A stretch of 64,000 bases of DNA from Caballeronia pedi (GCF_001544915.2 NZ_FCOE02000003.1:1-64000); one strand, 5' to 3'; counted from the first letter of the stretch, positions 1 through 8,661 are shown. Translations and numbers: made by a program. The notes: generated by a model not told the origin, from the sequence alone.

Positions 1-232
1 TTTCAACAATCGCGATGACGTGCCGGTCGTCGAGCATTGGAGCGTGCATGGATTGGGTCATGCATGGTCAGGAGGACGGCCGCAAGGCTCTCATACGGAC
101 GCACGCGGTCCCAACGCGACCGACGAGATCATCCGTTTCTTTGGACAATTTGCGTCCAATGCCGGTTGCGAACGTGCGAAAGATCCCGCAGCCGCTACTC
201 GCGACCGCGCTGAGGTACATCAGAACGAATAA
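1..232 (+). CDS. PHB depolymerase-family esterase, C-terminal fragment
   Basis: Open from the left edge in the frame beginning at base 2, stopping at 230-232, so only about 76 C-terminal residues are present. The visible part contains [10 protein letters not shown] followed by a Gly/Ser-rich turn, a TDARGPNAT stretch and an amphipathic end, [10 protein letters not shown]. This is the usual C-terminal block of short-chain poly(3-hydroxybutyrate) depolymerase / LpqC-type alpha/beta hydrolases, where the His of GHAW is the catalytic His. The last 25 or so residues are Ala/Arg-rich and unlike the family. Nucleophile and signal peptide lie outside the window, so cellular location cannot be judged. 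Family call is good; exact substrate is inferred. Confidence 0.7.
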   Translation, partial: FNNRDDVPVVEHWSVHGLGHAWSGGRPQGSHTDARGPNATDEIIRFFGQFASNAGCERAKDPAAATRDRAEVHQNE

Positions 233-874
233 GCACATACGCACAGGACCCAAATTACACGCCATGCAGGCTCGGATTACGCGCTTTCGCGACTGAACAG
301 TTGCGACCACGTATGACGATTCGACCGGAGCACACGGGCATGGACAACGAAGAAGCGCTACGGGTGCGTGCGTCCTTTTGATGGGAGGCGGCGGGCCGCC
401 CGAACGGAGAAGCCGACCGACATTTGGGCTCAGATTGAACAAGACGCAGCAGCGGCGTCCCAGGTTCTCATCTCGCACGATTGGTTCGGCATGCTAACGA
501 CAGACAACATAGCACTTCTCGAGAAGGAAGTCCTTCCGGGCTATCTCATGCGCTGTGGAATCGAAAGACATCAAGGTCTGGAGAGAGGCAGCCATGTCGC
601 AACTCGAGCGCGCGCTCGGCGTCGTCGATGGCCAGCGCGGCGCGCCTTCGTCCGGCCTGTCTCCCCAGCGGGCGCGGGCCGCCATTTTCTTGCGGCAATA
701 TCGTTTGGCATCGCTCTACCCAGAACACGGTCCAGGCGTCTAGGCTAAATGCAAGGGTCGCCGAAACTGCCTGTCACTTTCGTCCAAAAATGCACACTCC
801 GAGAGGGCGTGACCGCCCGGCCGGCAGAGTGCTCAGCATCTTCCCTACCTAGATAGCAAAGTCATCACACTCGC
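233..874. other. Gene-poor stretch with unrecognised ORF fragments
   Basis: No convincing gene. Short plus-strand frames occur (for example 368-748 and 555-743). One, with a GTG at 555, reads MESKDIKVWREAAMSQLERALG and has a protein-like composition, and the frame just upstream (around 410-545) has a similar look. The two may be pieces of one decayed gene joined by a frameshift near 550. I recognise no family in them. The promoter of the downstream hydrolase begins at about 875. Confidence 0.4.
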
Positions 875-904
875 TTGACTCTGTTCATTCGATGCGCTTA
901 CCAT
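875..904 (+). promoter_or_regulatory. Putative sigma70 promoter of the hydrolase / Fe-ADH unit
   Basis: A TTGACT -35 (875-880) is separated by 18 bp from a TACCAT -10 (899-904), placing a start near 911, inside the operator at 906-923. This layout fits repression by a factor bound over the start site. Assigned by inspection only. Confidence 0.45.
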
Positions 905-905
905 G

Positions 906-923
906 TAACTAACATATCAGTTG
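906..923 (+). promoter_or_regulatory. GntR-type operator copy 1 (malonate regulon)
   Basis: TAACTAACATATCAGTTG is an imperfect inverted repeat. Its core is nearly identical to the reverse complement of 2938-2955 and to 6931-6948, which lie upstream of the hydroxylase and mdcA. It sits between a promoter-like -10 and the ATG at 940. Likely ligand is one or both GntR proteins encoded at 5377-6856 (inference). Confidence 0.6.
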
Positions 924-939
924 CATACGGAGGCGCGCA

Positions 940-1635
940 ATGGATATCCTCACGCAGGGGGACGGCCCGACCCGGATCGTCGCGGTTCATGGCATTCAGG
1001 GCACCCGCGCCGTCTGGCGGCCGCTCGCCGAAACCATGCGCGGCCAAGCCACCTTCGTGCTGCCGAATCTGCGTGGCCGGGGCGCGGCGGCGCGCGGATC
1101 GCAGGCGGCGGATTACGGACTCAGAGCCTTCGCCGCCGACCTCGCGCACGTCATCGACGCAGCCACGCGAGGCGAGCCTTACTGCCTCGCGGGCTGGAGC
1201 ATGGGCGTGACAGTGTCTCTAGCGGCGTTGCCGCAGCTCTCGCATCGTCCGAAGAAACTGATTCTGATGTCCGGCTCGCCCGCGTTGTGCGCCTTGCAAT
1301 GGTTCCGCGCACGTGAAGGCGCGGCGCTCGCCGACGAAATCGCCGCTCGCGAGGCGCGTTTGAATCTCGCCGATGCCGCCGACCGCGACGCCGTGGCCTG
1401 GACATGGCAGGGCATCCGCGACACGGATCAGCGCGGCGTGCTGGCCAGCGTCGATATCCCCGCGCTCATCGTGCACGGCGCCGCCGACGACGAATGCCCC
1501 CTCGAACACGCGCACTGGCTGCGCGAAGGCTTGCCGCGCGCACGGCTCGACATCATCGCGGGCGCGGGCCACGGCATTCCCACCACTCACACTGCCGAAG
1601 TCGCCACCGCCGTGCGGCGCTTCCTCTCTGACTGA
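940..1635 (+). CDS. Alpha/beta-fold hydrolase
   Basis: A 231-residue single-domain alpha/beta hydrolase. Visible landmarks are an oxyanion-loop motif HGIQGT (residues 17-22), the nucleophile elbow GWSMG (85-89, Ser87), a late-strand acid in HGAADDE (Asp183) and the catalytic His in GAGHG (His211). There is no signal peptide, so it is cytoplasmic. The ATG follows a GGAGG-like site at 929-933. The next gene starts 20 bp after its stop, so the two are probably co-transcribed. An operator shared with the malonate decarboxylase genes lies just upstream, suggesting it hydrolyses an ester, lactone or thioester that feeds into malonate; that role is inference. It could also be a carboxylesterase or C-C bond hydrolase. 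Confidence 0.85.
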   Translation: MDILTQGDGPTRIVAVHGIQGTRAVWRPLAETMRGQATFVLPNLRGRGAAARGSQAADYGLRAFAADLAHVIDAATRGEPYCLAGWSMGVTVSLAALPQLSHRPKKLILMSGSPALCALQWFRAREGAALADEIAAREARLNLADAADRDAVAWTWQGIRDTDQRGVLASVDIPALIVHGAADDECPLEHAHWLREGLPRARLDIIAGAGHGIPTTHTAEVATAVRRFLSD

Positions 1636-1655
1636 TTTCTTCAAGGAGTCGACCG

Positions 1656-2933
1656 TTGCGAACCGAAGACCTCATCCACTTTTGCGCACCCGCGCGCCTC
1701 ATCATGGAGAAGGGCGCGCGCGCCCGTTTGCCTGCGCTCATCGCGCATCTCGGCTATACGCGCGGCGTGCTCGTCACCGATACCTTCTTCACGACCCACA
1801 CGTCCTGGGTGCGTGAATATGTCGATGCGGCCCGCGCGCTTGGCGTCGCCACCCACGTATTCGACGGCGGCGCGCCCGATCCGACCACCACGCTTTGCGA
1901 TGAAGCGACGCGCGCGGTGCGCGATGCGCTCAAAGGCCACGCACCCGATCACGTCATTGCGCTGGGCGGCGGCAGCAACATCGATCTGGCGAAGGCGCTC
2001 GCCGTCACCTTGCGCGACGGCACGCCCGTCAAGCATTTCGTCGGCGCGCGCGGGCCGCTCGCCGCGCTTCCGCTCATCGCCATGCCTACGACCGCCGGCA
2101 CTGGCTCCGAGGCGACGCCGGGCGCAATCCTGGTCGATCCGGAGAACGCGACCAAGGTCGCCGTGATGGACAACGCCTTGCGTCCGCAGATCGCGCTGAT
2201 CGACTACGAACTGACGATGACCTGCCCGCCGCCCGTGACCGCCGACGCGGGCATCGACGCGCTCACGCATGCAATCGAGTCGTATCTCACGATCGACTCC
2301 GCCGCGTTCGACCGCGCGAATCATCCCGATCCAGGCTATAGCGGCCGCTCGTCGCTGACGATGCTGTTCGCGCGCGAATCCATTCGCCTGTGCGCGCGCT
2401 ATCTAAAGCGCTGTTACGACGACGGTTCCGACGAAACCGCGCGCGCCGCGATGTGTCAGGCGAGCTTTTACGCGGCGCTTTCGTACGGAAGCGCGGGACT
2501 GAACGCGGTGCACGGCATTGCCTATGCGGTGGCGGGCGCGACGCATCGCTCGCACGGCACGACCAACGCCGTGATGCTGCCTTACGCCGTAGGCGGCTTG
2601 CGGCAAACGCGCCGCGCCGAACTGCTCGATATCGCGGCCGATTTCGGCATCGACACCGCAGGCGACGCCGGTCTCGCCATCGACCGGTTGTGCCTGCGCC
2701 TGCGCGAGCTGATCGCGAGTGTCGGCATTCCTGTGGATCTGCGCGCGCTCGGCATCCAGGAAGCCGCGCTCGATGCGCTCACTCGCGACGCGCTCGCCGT
2801 CAAGCGCCTCGCCCAGGCCTTTCCCGTTACCGACGTCGCCGCGGTCTACGCCGACATCGTGCGCCGCGCGTTTTTCGGCGACCTCGGGAAAACCCCCTCC
2901 GTCGAACGCGACACCGCGCTTGACTTGCATTGA
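1656..2933 (+). CDS. Iron-containing alcohol dehydrogenase
   Basis: A group III (Fe-type) NAD(P)-dependent alcohol dehydrogenase of 425 residues. It has the nucleotide-binding GGGSNID (104-110), PTTAGTGSEAT (144-154), and metal ligands in GIDALTHAIE (Asp201, His205), AVHG (His286) and HRSHG (His300). The start is TTG at 1656, chosen because a strong AAGGAG (1643-1648) sits 7 bp upstream; the first in-frame ATG is far inside the conserved domain. It follows the hydrolase by 20 bp and ends next to an operator. The family interconverts primary alcohols or hydroxyacids with aldehydes, and maleylacetate reductases are related. Regulation with malonate decarboxylase makes a hydroxyacid/semialdehyde substrate attractive but unproven. 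Confidence 0.88.
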   Translation: MRTEDLIHFCAPARLIMEKGARARLPALIAHLGYTRGVLVTDTFFTTHTSWVREYVDAARALGVATHVFDGGAPDPTTTLCDEATRAVRDALKGHAPDHVIALGGGSNIDLAKALAVTLRDGTPVKHFVGARGPLAALPLIAMPTTAGTGSEATPGAILVDPENATKVAVMDNALRPQIALIDYELTMTCPPPVTADAGIDALTHAIESYLTIDSAAFDRANHPDPGYSGRSSLTMLFARESIRLCARYLKRCYDDGSDETARAAMCQASFYAALSYGSAGLNAVHGIAYAVAGATHRSHGTTNAVMLPYAVGGLRQTRRAELLDIAADFGIDTAGDAGLAIDRLCLRLRELIASVGIPVDLRALGIQEAALDALTRDALAVKRLAQAFPVTDVAAVYADIVRRAFFGDLGKTPSVERDTALDLH

Positions 2934-2937
2934 CGTG

Positions 2938-2955
2938 CAACTAATATGTTAGTTG
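2938..2955 (+). promoter_or_regulatory. GntR-type operator copy 2, overlapping a promoter
   Basis: CAACTAATATGTTAGTTG is an almost perfect 18-bp palindrome, with 8 of 9 half-site positions symmetric. It is the best copy of the motif also found at 906-923 and 6931-6948. A TTGACT (2920-2925) lies 16 bp before TAATAT (2942-2947), which falls inside the palindrome, so a bound regulator would block polymerase. Confidence 0.65.
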
Positions 2956-2983
2956 TGTGATCTGGATATTCAGGAGACGCATC

Positions 2984-3793
2984 ATGATGACCGAACGGCA
3001 GCGACAATTTCGCGAAAACTACAAATCGAACATCAACCCGCTGTACAACGGCCTGCTGCACATCGCGGTGCTGTATTGCGCGGGCATCGCGGCGATCTGG
3101 TATTGCGCGACTCACTTGCACGCCGCGACATGGGAATGGCTGCTCGTGATTCCCGTGTTCCTCGGCGGCAACTTCGTGGAATGGGCGATGCACCGCTTCG
3201 TGATGCACCGGCGCATCGACGTATTCGCGCTGCGCGCCATCTACGAACGCCACACGCGCGAGCATCATCAGTACTTCACCGATGCCGAGCCGACCATCGA
3301 TACGACGCGCGAATTTCGCATCGTGTTCTTTCCGTGGCGCGTGCTGATCACGCTCGGCGTATTCGGCACCGTGCTCGGCGCGATCGCATCGGCTGTCCTG
3401 AATCCGAACGCGGGCTATATCGTTTTTCTGACGATGGTCGCGCAGTATCTGCTTTACGAGACCTTTCATTACTGCTGCCACGTGCATGACAACTGGTTCG
3501 TGCGCAACATGCCGTTCATCAACACGATTCGCCGTCACCACACCGCGCATCACAACATGGGGATCATGATGAAGTACAACATGAACCTCACCTTTCCCAT
3601 CGCCGACTGGGTTCTCGGCAGCAGCGACCTGCGGCGCGGCTTCCTTGGCACGCTGTTCAACGGCTATAGCGAAGAACACGTGAAGGAAGAACTGCGCCCG
3701 GTGATCGCGAAGTTCCGCCGCGATCAGTCGCGCGTCACGCTCGACGGCCCCGACCTGACGGAAGAAGAGCGCAGCGTCATGACGGCAATCTGA
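2984..3793 (+). CDS. Sterol desaturase / fatty acid hydroxylase family membrane di-iron enzyme
   Basis: 269 residues with several hydrophobic segments (about 23-43, 51-68, 112-137, 142-160) and the eight-histidine di-iron signature: HRFVMH (70-75), HTREHH (90-95), HYCCH (162-166) and HHTAHH (185-190). These are the iron ligands of the fatty acid hydroxylase superfamily, an O2-dependent integral-membrane hydroxylase or desaturase. The ATG at 2984 has AGGAGA at 2972-2977; a second ATG follows at 2987. An operator of the malonate regulon lies directly upstream, and an MFS carrier follows after 112 bp. The substrate is unknown; a lipid-like or short aliphatic compound is suggested by family only. 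Confidence 0.85.
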   Translation: MMTERQRQFRENYKSNINPLYNGLLHIAVLYCAGIAAIWYCATHLHAATWEWLLVIPVFLGGNFVEWAMHRFVMHRRIDVFALRAIYERHTREHHQYFTDAEPTIDTTREFRIVFFPWRVLITLGVFGTVLGAIASAVLNPNAGYIVFLTMVAQYLLYETFHYCCHVHDNWFVRNMPFINTIRRHHTAHHNMGIMMKYNMNLTFPIADWVLGSSDLRRGFLGTLFNGYSEEHVKEELRPVIAKFRRDQSRVTLDGPDLTEEERSVMTAI

Positions 3794-3905
3794 TTCCTGC
3801 CCCATTCATCGCTTCGAGGAACGCCGCACAACCGCAAGACCGCCAATCACCCCGCGAAAAAAAGGTCCGCCAAAGAGCCGCCTCGCGAAACATGGAGAGA
3901 GACAC

Positions 3906-5300
3906 ATGGAAATGCTTTCACCCGATGCCGTCGCGATACGGCACGGCGTCGCCGCGCGCCTCGAGCGCCTGCCGCTCACGCGCTATCAACGCTCCATTTT
4001 CGCCGTGATCGCCACAGCGTGGCTGTTCGATTCGATCGATCTCGGCATCATGACGTTCGTGCTCGGATCGATCAAAACGGAGTTTCATCTGAGCGCGGCG
4101 CAAGCGGGCCTGCTCGGCAGTTCGAGTTTTCTCGGCATGCTGGCGGGCGCGGCGATCGCGGGCGTGCTCGCCGACCGCTACGGTCGCAAGCCGGTGTTTC
4201 AGGTGAGCATGATCTTCTGGGGCATCGGCAGTCTGCTGTGCGGCTTTGCGCAGGACGTGACGTGGCTGATGGTGTTTCGCGTGTTGCTCGGCTTCGGCAT
4301 GGGCATGGAGTTTCCCATCGGGCAATCGATCGTCTCCGAGATCGTGCCGGCGAAAAATCGCGGTCGCTATGTCGCGATGCTCGAAGGCTTCTTTCCGATC
4401 GGCTTCATCGTCGCGGGTATCGCCACGTATTTTCTGTTGCCGGTGATCGGCTGGCGCGGCATTTTCATCGCGCTCTCGGTGCCGGCCGTGTTCGTGTTCG
4501 TGGTGCGGCGCGCGGTGCCGGAATCGCCGCGCTGGCTGGAAAGCGCGGGCCGTATCGTCGATGCGGACGCGGTCGTCGCGCGTATCGAAGCGCACGTGAA
4601 AGCCGCGCTCGGTGGCGCGGAACTGCCCGCCGTCGCGCCGGTGACGAACGTGGCGCCGCCTTCGCATCGCGCGGCGGGCAAGGCGAGCATCGCGCAATTG
4701 TGGACGGGCGGCTATGCGCGTCGCACGTTCATGATCTGGACGCTGTGGTTCTTCGCGCTGCTCGGCTACTACGGTCTGACGACGTGGCTCGGCGCGCTCC
4801 TGCAAAGCGCGGGCTACGAAGTCACCAAATCGGTGTTCTACACCGTGCTCATTTCGCTCGCGGGAATTCCGGGCTTCATGACGTTCGCGTGGCTGATCGA
4901 GGCCTGGGGACGCAAGCCTTCCTGCGTGCTGACGCTGATCGGCAGCGCGGCTTTCGCATATCTCTACGGACAGGCGGCGGGTTCGCACGCGCCGGTCGCG
5001 CACCTGATCGCCACCGGCGCCTGCATGCAGTTCTTCTTCTTCGGCATGTGGTCCGTGCTCTACGCCTACACTCCCGAGTTGTACCCGACGCGCGCCCGGG
5101 CGACCGGCTCCGGATTCGCATCCGCGATCGGGCGGCTGGGTTCGCTGCTCGGGCCGTCGATCGCCGGAATCGTGCTGCCAGCGATGGGACAGGGCGGCGT
5201 GTTCACGCTCGGCGCGGCGTCCTTTCTCGTCGCGGCGCTCGCGGTGCTGACGCTCGGCGTCGAGACGCGCGGCAGGGCGCTGGAAGAGGTCTCCGTGTGA
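3906..5300 (+). CDS. MFS transporter (sugar-porter / AAHS-like)
   Basis: A 464-residue 12-helix major facilitator carrier. It has the DRYGRK loop 2-3 motif after TM2, a PESPRW motif after TM6, and the pseudo-repeat of the loop motif in the second half (EAWGRK). The ATG at 3906 follows a GGAGAGAG purine tract. It probably shares a transcript with the hydroxylase upstream and belongs to the operator-linked malonate regulon, so it may import the regulon's precursor. Related carriers take up aromatic acids, sugars or dicarboxylates; the substrate cannot be decided from sequence. Confidence 0.85.
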   Translation: MEMLSPDAVAIRHGVAARLERLPLTRYQRSIFAVIATAWLFDSIDLGIMTFVLGSIKTEFHLSAAQAGLLGSSSFLGMLAGAAIAGVLADRYGRKPVFQVSMIFWGIGSLLCGFAQDVTWLMVFRVLLGFGMGMEFPIGQSIVSEIVPAKNRGRYVAMLEGFFPIGFIVAGIATYFLLPVIGWRGIFIALSVPAVFVFVVRRAVPESPRWLESAGRIVDADAVVARIEAHVKAALGGAELPAVAPVTNVAPPSHRAAGKASIAQLWTGGYARRTFMIWTLWFFALLGYYGLTTWLGALLQSAGYEVTKSVFYTVLISLAGIPGFMTFAWLIEAWGRKPSCVLTLIGSAAFAYLYGQAAGSHAPVAHLIATGACMQFFFFGMWSVLYAYTPELYPTRARATGSGFASAIGRLGSLLGPSIAGIVLPAMGQGGVFTLGAASFLVAALAVLTLGVETRGRALEEVSV

Positions 5301-5326
5301 CGCGTTTCTCGCCGTGTCGACAGATG

Positions 5327-5344
5327 CAACTGCTATACAATGGG
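5327..5344 (+). promoter_or_regulatory. Half-conserved operator and -10 before the tandem gntR genes
   Basis: CAACTGCTATACAATGGG shares its left half (CAACT) with the operators at 906, 2938 and 6931. Its right half carries TATACAAT, which I recall as half of the ATTGTATACAAT site bound by MdcY, the GntR repressor of Acinetobacter malonate genes. TACAAT at 5336-5341 may also be the -10, consistent with autoregulation. Confidence 0.4.
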
Positions 5345-5376
5345 TATATCCGATGAACGACTCCGCAGGTTTATCC

Positions 5377-6126
5377 ATGGCCGAACGCATTGCTGCCCGC
5401 AAGACTGCTGCGCAACCGAAGACCACGCGCGCGAAATCGTCTACACCCGCTCGCGCGTCGCGCGGCGGCGTGAAGCAGCCGGTGCAGCGGGAGAGTCTCA
5501 CCGAACAGGCCTACGCGCAGATCGAGGAGGCGATCGTCACCTTGCAGATCGCGCCGGGCGCGACCGTGTCCGAGCTGTCGCTGAGCGAGATGACCGGCAT
5601 CGGCCGCACGCCGATCCGCGAGGCCATTCAGCGTCTCGCGCGCGAGCATCTGATTCTGATCCTCCCGCAGCGCGGTCTGCTCGTGCCCGAGATCGATGTA
5701 AAGAAGCAGTTGAAGCTTTTGAAGACGCGCCGCGAAGTGGAGCGCCTGATCTGCCGCAGCGCCGCGCGCAGCGCCACGCCCCAGGAGCGGGAAGTGTTCG
5801 CGCAGCTCGCGGCCGAATTCGCCGAGGCGTCCAAAACCAACGACGATGTGACCTTCGTGCGGCTCGATCGCGAGTTCAACGAGCTATGCCTGATCGCGGC
5901 CCGCAACGAATTCGCGGAGGCGTCCATGCGTCTCATGCACGGTCTCGCGCGCCGCTTCTGGTACGTTCATTACAAGCAGGCGGCCGATCTGCCGGAAATG
6001 GCGCGGCTGCACGGCGCGGTGGCGAAAGCCATCGCCGAAGGCGACGTGGATCGCGCGGGCCGGACGCTCGATGCGCTTCTCGACAACATCGAGGAGTTCA
6101 CGCGCGCGACGCTGGTCGAGATTTGA
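5377..6126 (+). CDS. GntR/FCD transcriptional regulator 1 (MdcY-like)
   Basis: About 249 residues from the ATG at 5377, which has AGG about 8 bp upstream; an in-frame ATG at 5353 would add 8 residues. After a Lys/Arg/Ala-rich leader come a GntR winged helix (helix-turn-helix near LSEMTGIGRTPIREAIQRLAR) and a helical FCD effector domain with the usual Arg/Asp/His features (REVERL, LDREFNELC, RLHGAVAKAI). FCD proteins usually repress until an organic acid binds. It is followed after 10 bp by a paralogue and lies inside the malonate regulon, so malonate or a malonate derivative is the likely effector (inference). Confidence 0.85.
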   Translation: MAERIAARKTAAQPKTTRAKSSTPARASRGGVKQPVQRESLTEQAYAQIEEAIVTLQIAPGATVSELSLSEMTGIGRTPIREAIQRLAREHLILILPQRGLLVPEIDVKKQLKLLKTRREVERLICRSAARSATPQEREVFAQLAAEFAEASKTNDDVTFVRLDREFNELCLIAARNEFAEASMRLMHGLARRFWYVHYKQAADLPEMARLHGAVAKAIAEGDVDRAGRTLDALLDNIEEFTRATLVEI

Positions 6127-6136
6127 TCTTTCCGCG

Positions 6137-6856
6137 ATGACGCCGCCGCGCCCCGTCCGGACGCTTCCCGATGCCCATCGCGGCGGCGGCTCGACTGCGT
6201 CGCTGACCTTGCGCGCCTATCGGTTGCTCGAGGAAGCCATCGTCACGCAACAGATCGCGCCGGGCGCATCCGTCACCGAGGCGCAGTTGAGCGAGCTGAT
6301 CGGGATGAGCCGAATGCCGACGCGCGAAGCCGTGCGCCGTCTCGTGCGTGAAAACCTGCTCGTGGTGCTGCCCAAGCGTGGCATCGTCGTGCGCCCCATC
6401 GATGCACATGCGCAACTGCGCCTGCTCGAAACGCGGCGCGAAGTGGAGCGCCTGCTCGCGCGTCTGGTCGCACGCGAGAGTACTGCGGTGCAGAAAGAGA
6501 CGCTGCGCGAACTTGCCTCGCGCTTCGAGGTGGCCGCGCGCAATGCGGACACGCTCGCTTTCGTGCATGCCGACAAATCCTTCAACGAGTTGTGTCTCGC
6601 CAGTTGCGCGAACGACTTCGTCATCGATGCGATGCGCCTGATGCAAGGCCCGTCACGCCGCTTCTGGTTCCAGCGTTCGCGCGATGCCGAGATCCTCGCC
6701 GAATCCGCCAGCCTGCACGCGGCCCTCGCGCTCGCGATGGCCAGCGGCGACGCCGACGCCGCCGCGCGCGCGAGCGATCGCCTGCTCGACAGCGCCGAAC
6801 GCTTTGCGCGTCGCGCCATCGAAGAAGCGCACCCCGCCATTCCCTCGTTTCGCTGA
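6137..6856 (+). CDS. GntR/FCD transcriptional regulator 2
   Basis: 239 residues from the ATG at 6137. It is a clear paralogue of the preceding gene along its whole length: the blocks EEAIVTxQIAPGAsV, LLVVLPKRGIVV, LLETRREVERL and SFNELCLAS correspond one to one. The N-terminal winged helix has RMPTREAVRRL as recognition-helix region. A longer frame reaches back to 6071 but overlaps the previous gene, so 6137 is preferred. The mdcA operator and promoter lie just downstream. Two adjacent FCD paralogues may respond to different acids or form heterodimers; this is inference. Confidence 0.82.
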   Translation: MTPPRPVRTLPDAHRGGGSTASLTLRAYRLLEEAIVTQQIAPGASVTEAQLSELIGMSRMPTREAVRRLVRENLLVVLPKRGIVVRPIDAHAQLRLLETRREVERLLARLVARESTAVQKETLRELASRFEVAARNADTLAFVHADKSFNELCLASCANDFVIDAMRLMQGPSRRFWFQRSRDAEILAESASLHAALALAMASGDADAAARASDRLLDSAERFARRAIEEAHPAIPSFR

Positions 6857-6930
6857 TAACGCTGCTTTCATAGGGTAAACATGCTTTGCCCGCAGCGCGT
6901 CGCTAAACTACGCTTGAGCTGTGATAAATA

Positions 6931-6948
6931 TCAGTAACATATAAGTTG
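6931..6948 (+). promoter_or_regulatory. GntR-type operator copy 3, upstream of mdcA
   Basis: TCAGTAACATATAAGTTG aligns position for position with the copies at 906-923 and 2938-2955 (reverse complement), keeping the central ACATAT and the AAGTTG/AGTTG arm. A further GCAACTT at 6963-6969 could be an extra half-site. A TTGAGC at 6914-6919 may be the -35. Confidence 0.6.
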
Positions 6949-7002
6949 CAGAGCAGTTGCGGGCAACTTGGCCATAGCAGTGAATGCCACCATGGAGACT
7001 TC

Positions 7003-8661
7003 ATGAAGCGTGATGCACAGGTTCAATGGGATGCACTCGCACAGAGCAAGGCCACGCGGCTTGCGCGAGCGACGCACGTGACGCAGGGCAAGCTCGTCGA
7101 TGCGCAGAAGATGACCTCGCTGCTCGAAGCGGTGCTGGAGCCGGGTGATCGCGTGTGCATCGAAGGGAATAATCAAAAGCACGCGGATTTTTTGTCGGCG
7201 GCGCTCGCGAAAGTGAATCCGCAGGCCGTGCACGATCTGCATATCGTGCAGTCGAACATCGCGCTGCCGCAGCATCTGGATATCTTCGAGAAAGGCATCG
7301 CGCGCAAGCTCGACTTTTCGTACTCGGGGCCGCAAGGCGTGCGTATGGCACAGCTCATCGATGCGGACAAGGTGAAGGTCGGCGCGATTCACACGTATCT
7401 CGAACTGTACGGCCGCTATTTCTGCGATCTCACGCCACGCGTGTGCTTCATCGCCGCGCAGAGCGCGGACCGCGACGGCAATCTCTACACCGGGCCGAAC
7501 ACCGAAGACACGCCGGCTGTCGTCGAGGCGACCGCATTCAAGAACGGCATCGTGATTGCACAGGTGAACGAACTGGTCGAGCGCGTGCCCCGCGTCGATG
7601 TGCCCGCGGACTGGGTGAACTTCGTCGTGCGCGCGCCGAAGCCGCATTACATCGAGCCGATCTTCACGCGCGATCCCGCCGCGATCACCGAGATTCAGAT
7701 TCTGATGGCGATGATGGTCATCAAGGGCATCTACGCCGAGTACGGCGTGACGCGCCTGAATCACGGCATCGGCTTCGATACCGCGGCCATCGAATTGCTG
7801 TTGCCGACCTATGCGGAAAACCTCGGCCTGCGCGGAAAAATCTGCACGCATATGTCGGTGAATCCGTGTCCGACGCTGATTCCGGCGATCGAATCGGGCT
7901 TCGTGCAGTCGATCCATTCCGCGGGCTCGGAGCTTGGCATGGAAGCGTATGTCGCGGCGCGCCCCGATATCTTCTTTACCGGGCCGGATGGCAGCCTGCG
8001 CTCGAATCGCGTGTTCTGCCAGCTCGCCGGACATTACTCGGACCTGTTCATCGGTTCCACGTTGCAGGTCGACATGCAAGGCAACAGTTCGACCGCCACG
8101 AAAAGCCGCATGACCGGCTTCGGCGGGGCGCCCAACTTCGGCTGCGATTCGCGCGCGCGCCGCCATACGAGCGATGCCTGGCTCAAGGCGGGACGCGAGG
8201 CGTCGTCTTCCTCGGCGCACGCCATGCCTCGCGGGCGCAAGCTCGTCGTACAGATGGTGGAAACCTTCGGCGAAAAGATGCAGCCGACATTCGTCGAACG
8301 GCTCGACGCGTGGGACCTGATGCACAAGTTCGATCTCGCCCTGCCGCCGGTCATGGTCTATGGCGACGACGTCACGCACATCGTGACTGAGGAAGGTATC
8401 GCGAACCTGCTGCTGTGCCGTGACGAAGCCGAGCGTGAGCAGGCGATTCGCGGTGTGAGCGGTTTCACGGCGGCGGGTCTCGCGCGTGATGAACGCATGG
8501 TCGAAACACTACGCGCGCGCGGCGCGATCCGCCGCCCGGAGGACATGGGCATCAATCCGCTGCACGCGACACGCGATCTGCTCGCCGCGCGCTCGATCAA
8601 GGACCTGGTGCGGTGGTCGGGTGGGCTTTACGATCCGCCGAAACGATTTCGCAACTGGTAA
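7003..8661 (+). CDS. mdcA: Malonate decarboxylase alpha subunit (malonate:acetyl-ACP transferase)
   Basis: 552 residues, the expected size for MdcA. It exchanges acetyl for malonyl on the acyl-carrier subunit of the cytoplasmic malonate decarboxylase, giving acetate and malonyl-S-ACP. Recognisable family blocks include IEGNNQKHADFL, LNHGIGFDTAAIELLLPTYAE, THMSVNPCPTLIPAIE, GNSSTATKSRMTGFGGAPNFG and HIVTEEGIANLLLCR. The ATG at 7003 follows GGAGA (6994-6998). It heads an operon in the order A-C-D-E-B-H-transporter, with an operator 55 bp upstream. Confidence 0.96.
   Translation: MKRDAQVQWDALAQSKATRLARATHVTQGKLVDAQKMTSLLEAVLEPGDRVCIEGNNQKHADFLSAALAKVNPQAVHDLHIVQSNIALPQHLDIFEKGIARKLDFSYSGPQGVRMAQLIDADKVKVGAIHTYLELYGRYFCDLTPRVCFIAAQSADRDGNLYTGPNTEDTPAVVEATAFKNGIVIAQVNELVERVPRVDVPADWVNFVVRAPKPHYIEPIFTRDPAAITEIQILMAMMVIKGIYAEYGVTRLNHGIGFDTAAIELLLPTYAENLGLRGKICTHMSVNPCPTLIPAIESGFVQSIHSAGSELGMEAYVAARPDIFFTGPDGSLRSNRVFCQLAGHYSDLFIGSTLQVDMQGNSSTATKSRMTGFGGAPNFGCDSRARRHTSDAWLKAGREASSSSAHAMPRGRKLVVQMVETFGEKMQPTFVERLDAWDLMHKFDLALPPVMVYGDDVTHIVTEEGIANLLLCRDEAEREQAIRGVSGFTAAGLARDERMVETLRARGAIRRPEDMGINPLHATRDLLAARSIKDLVRWSGGLYDPPKRFRNW

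Noticed and set aside
368..748. 126-codon plus-strand frame before the hydrolase
   Set aside because: Arg-rich second half and no ribosome site; only the first part looks protein-like, so no gene is called.
3918..5501. 527-codon minus-strand frame
   Set aside because: Antisense to the MFS carrier and the gntR start, with no recognisable domain.
6957..6970. CAGTTGCGGGCAACTTG as a further full operator before mdcA
   Set aside because: The arms are shorter and spacing differs from the three good copies; at best a half-site.
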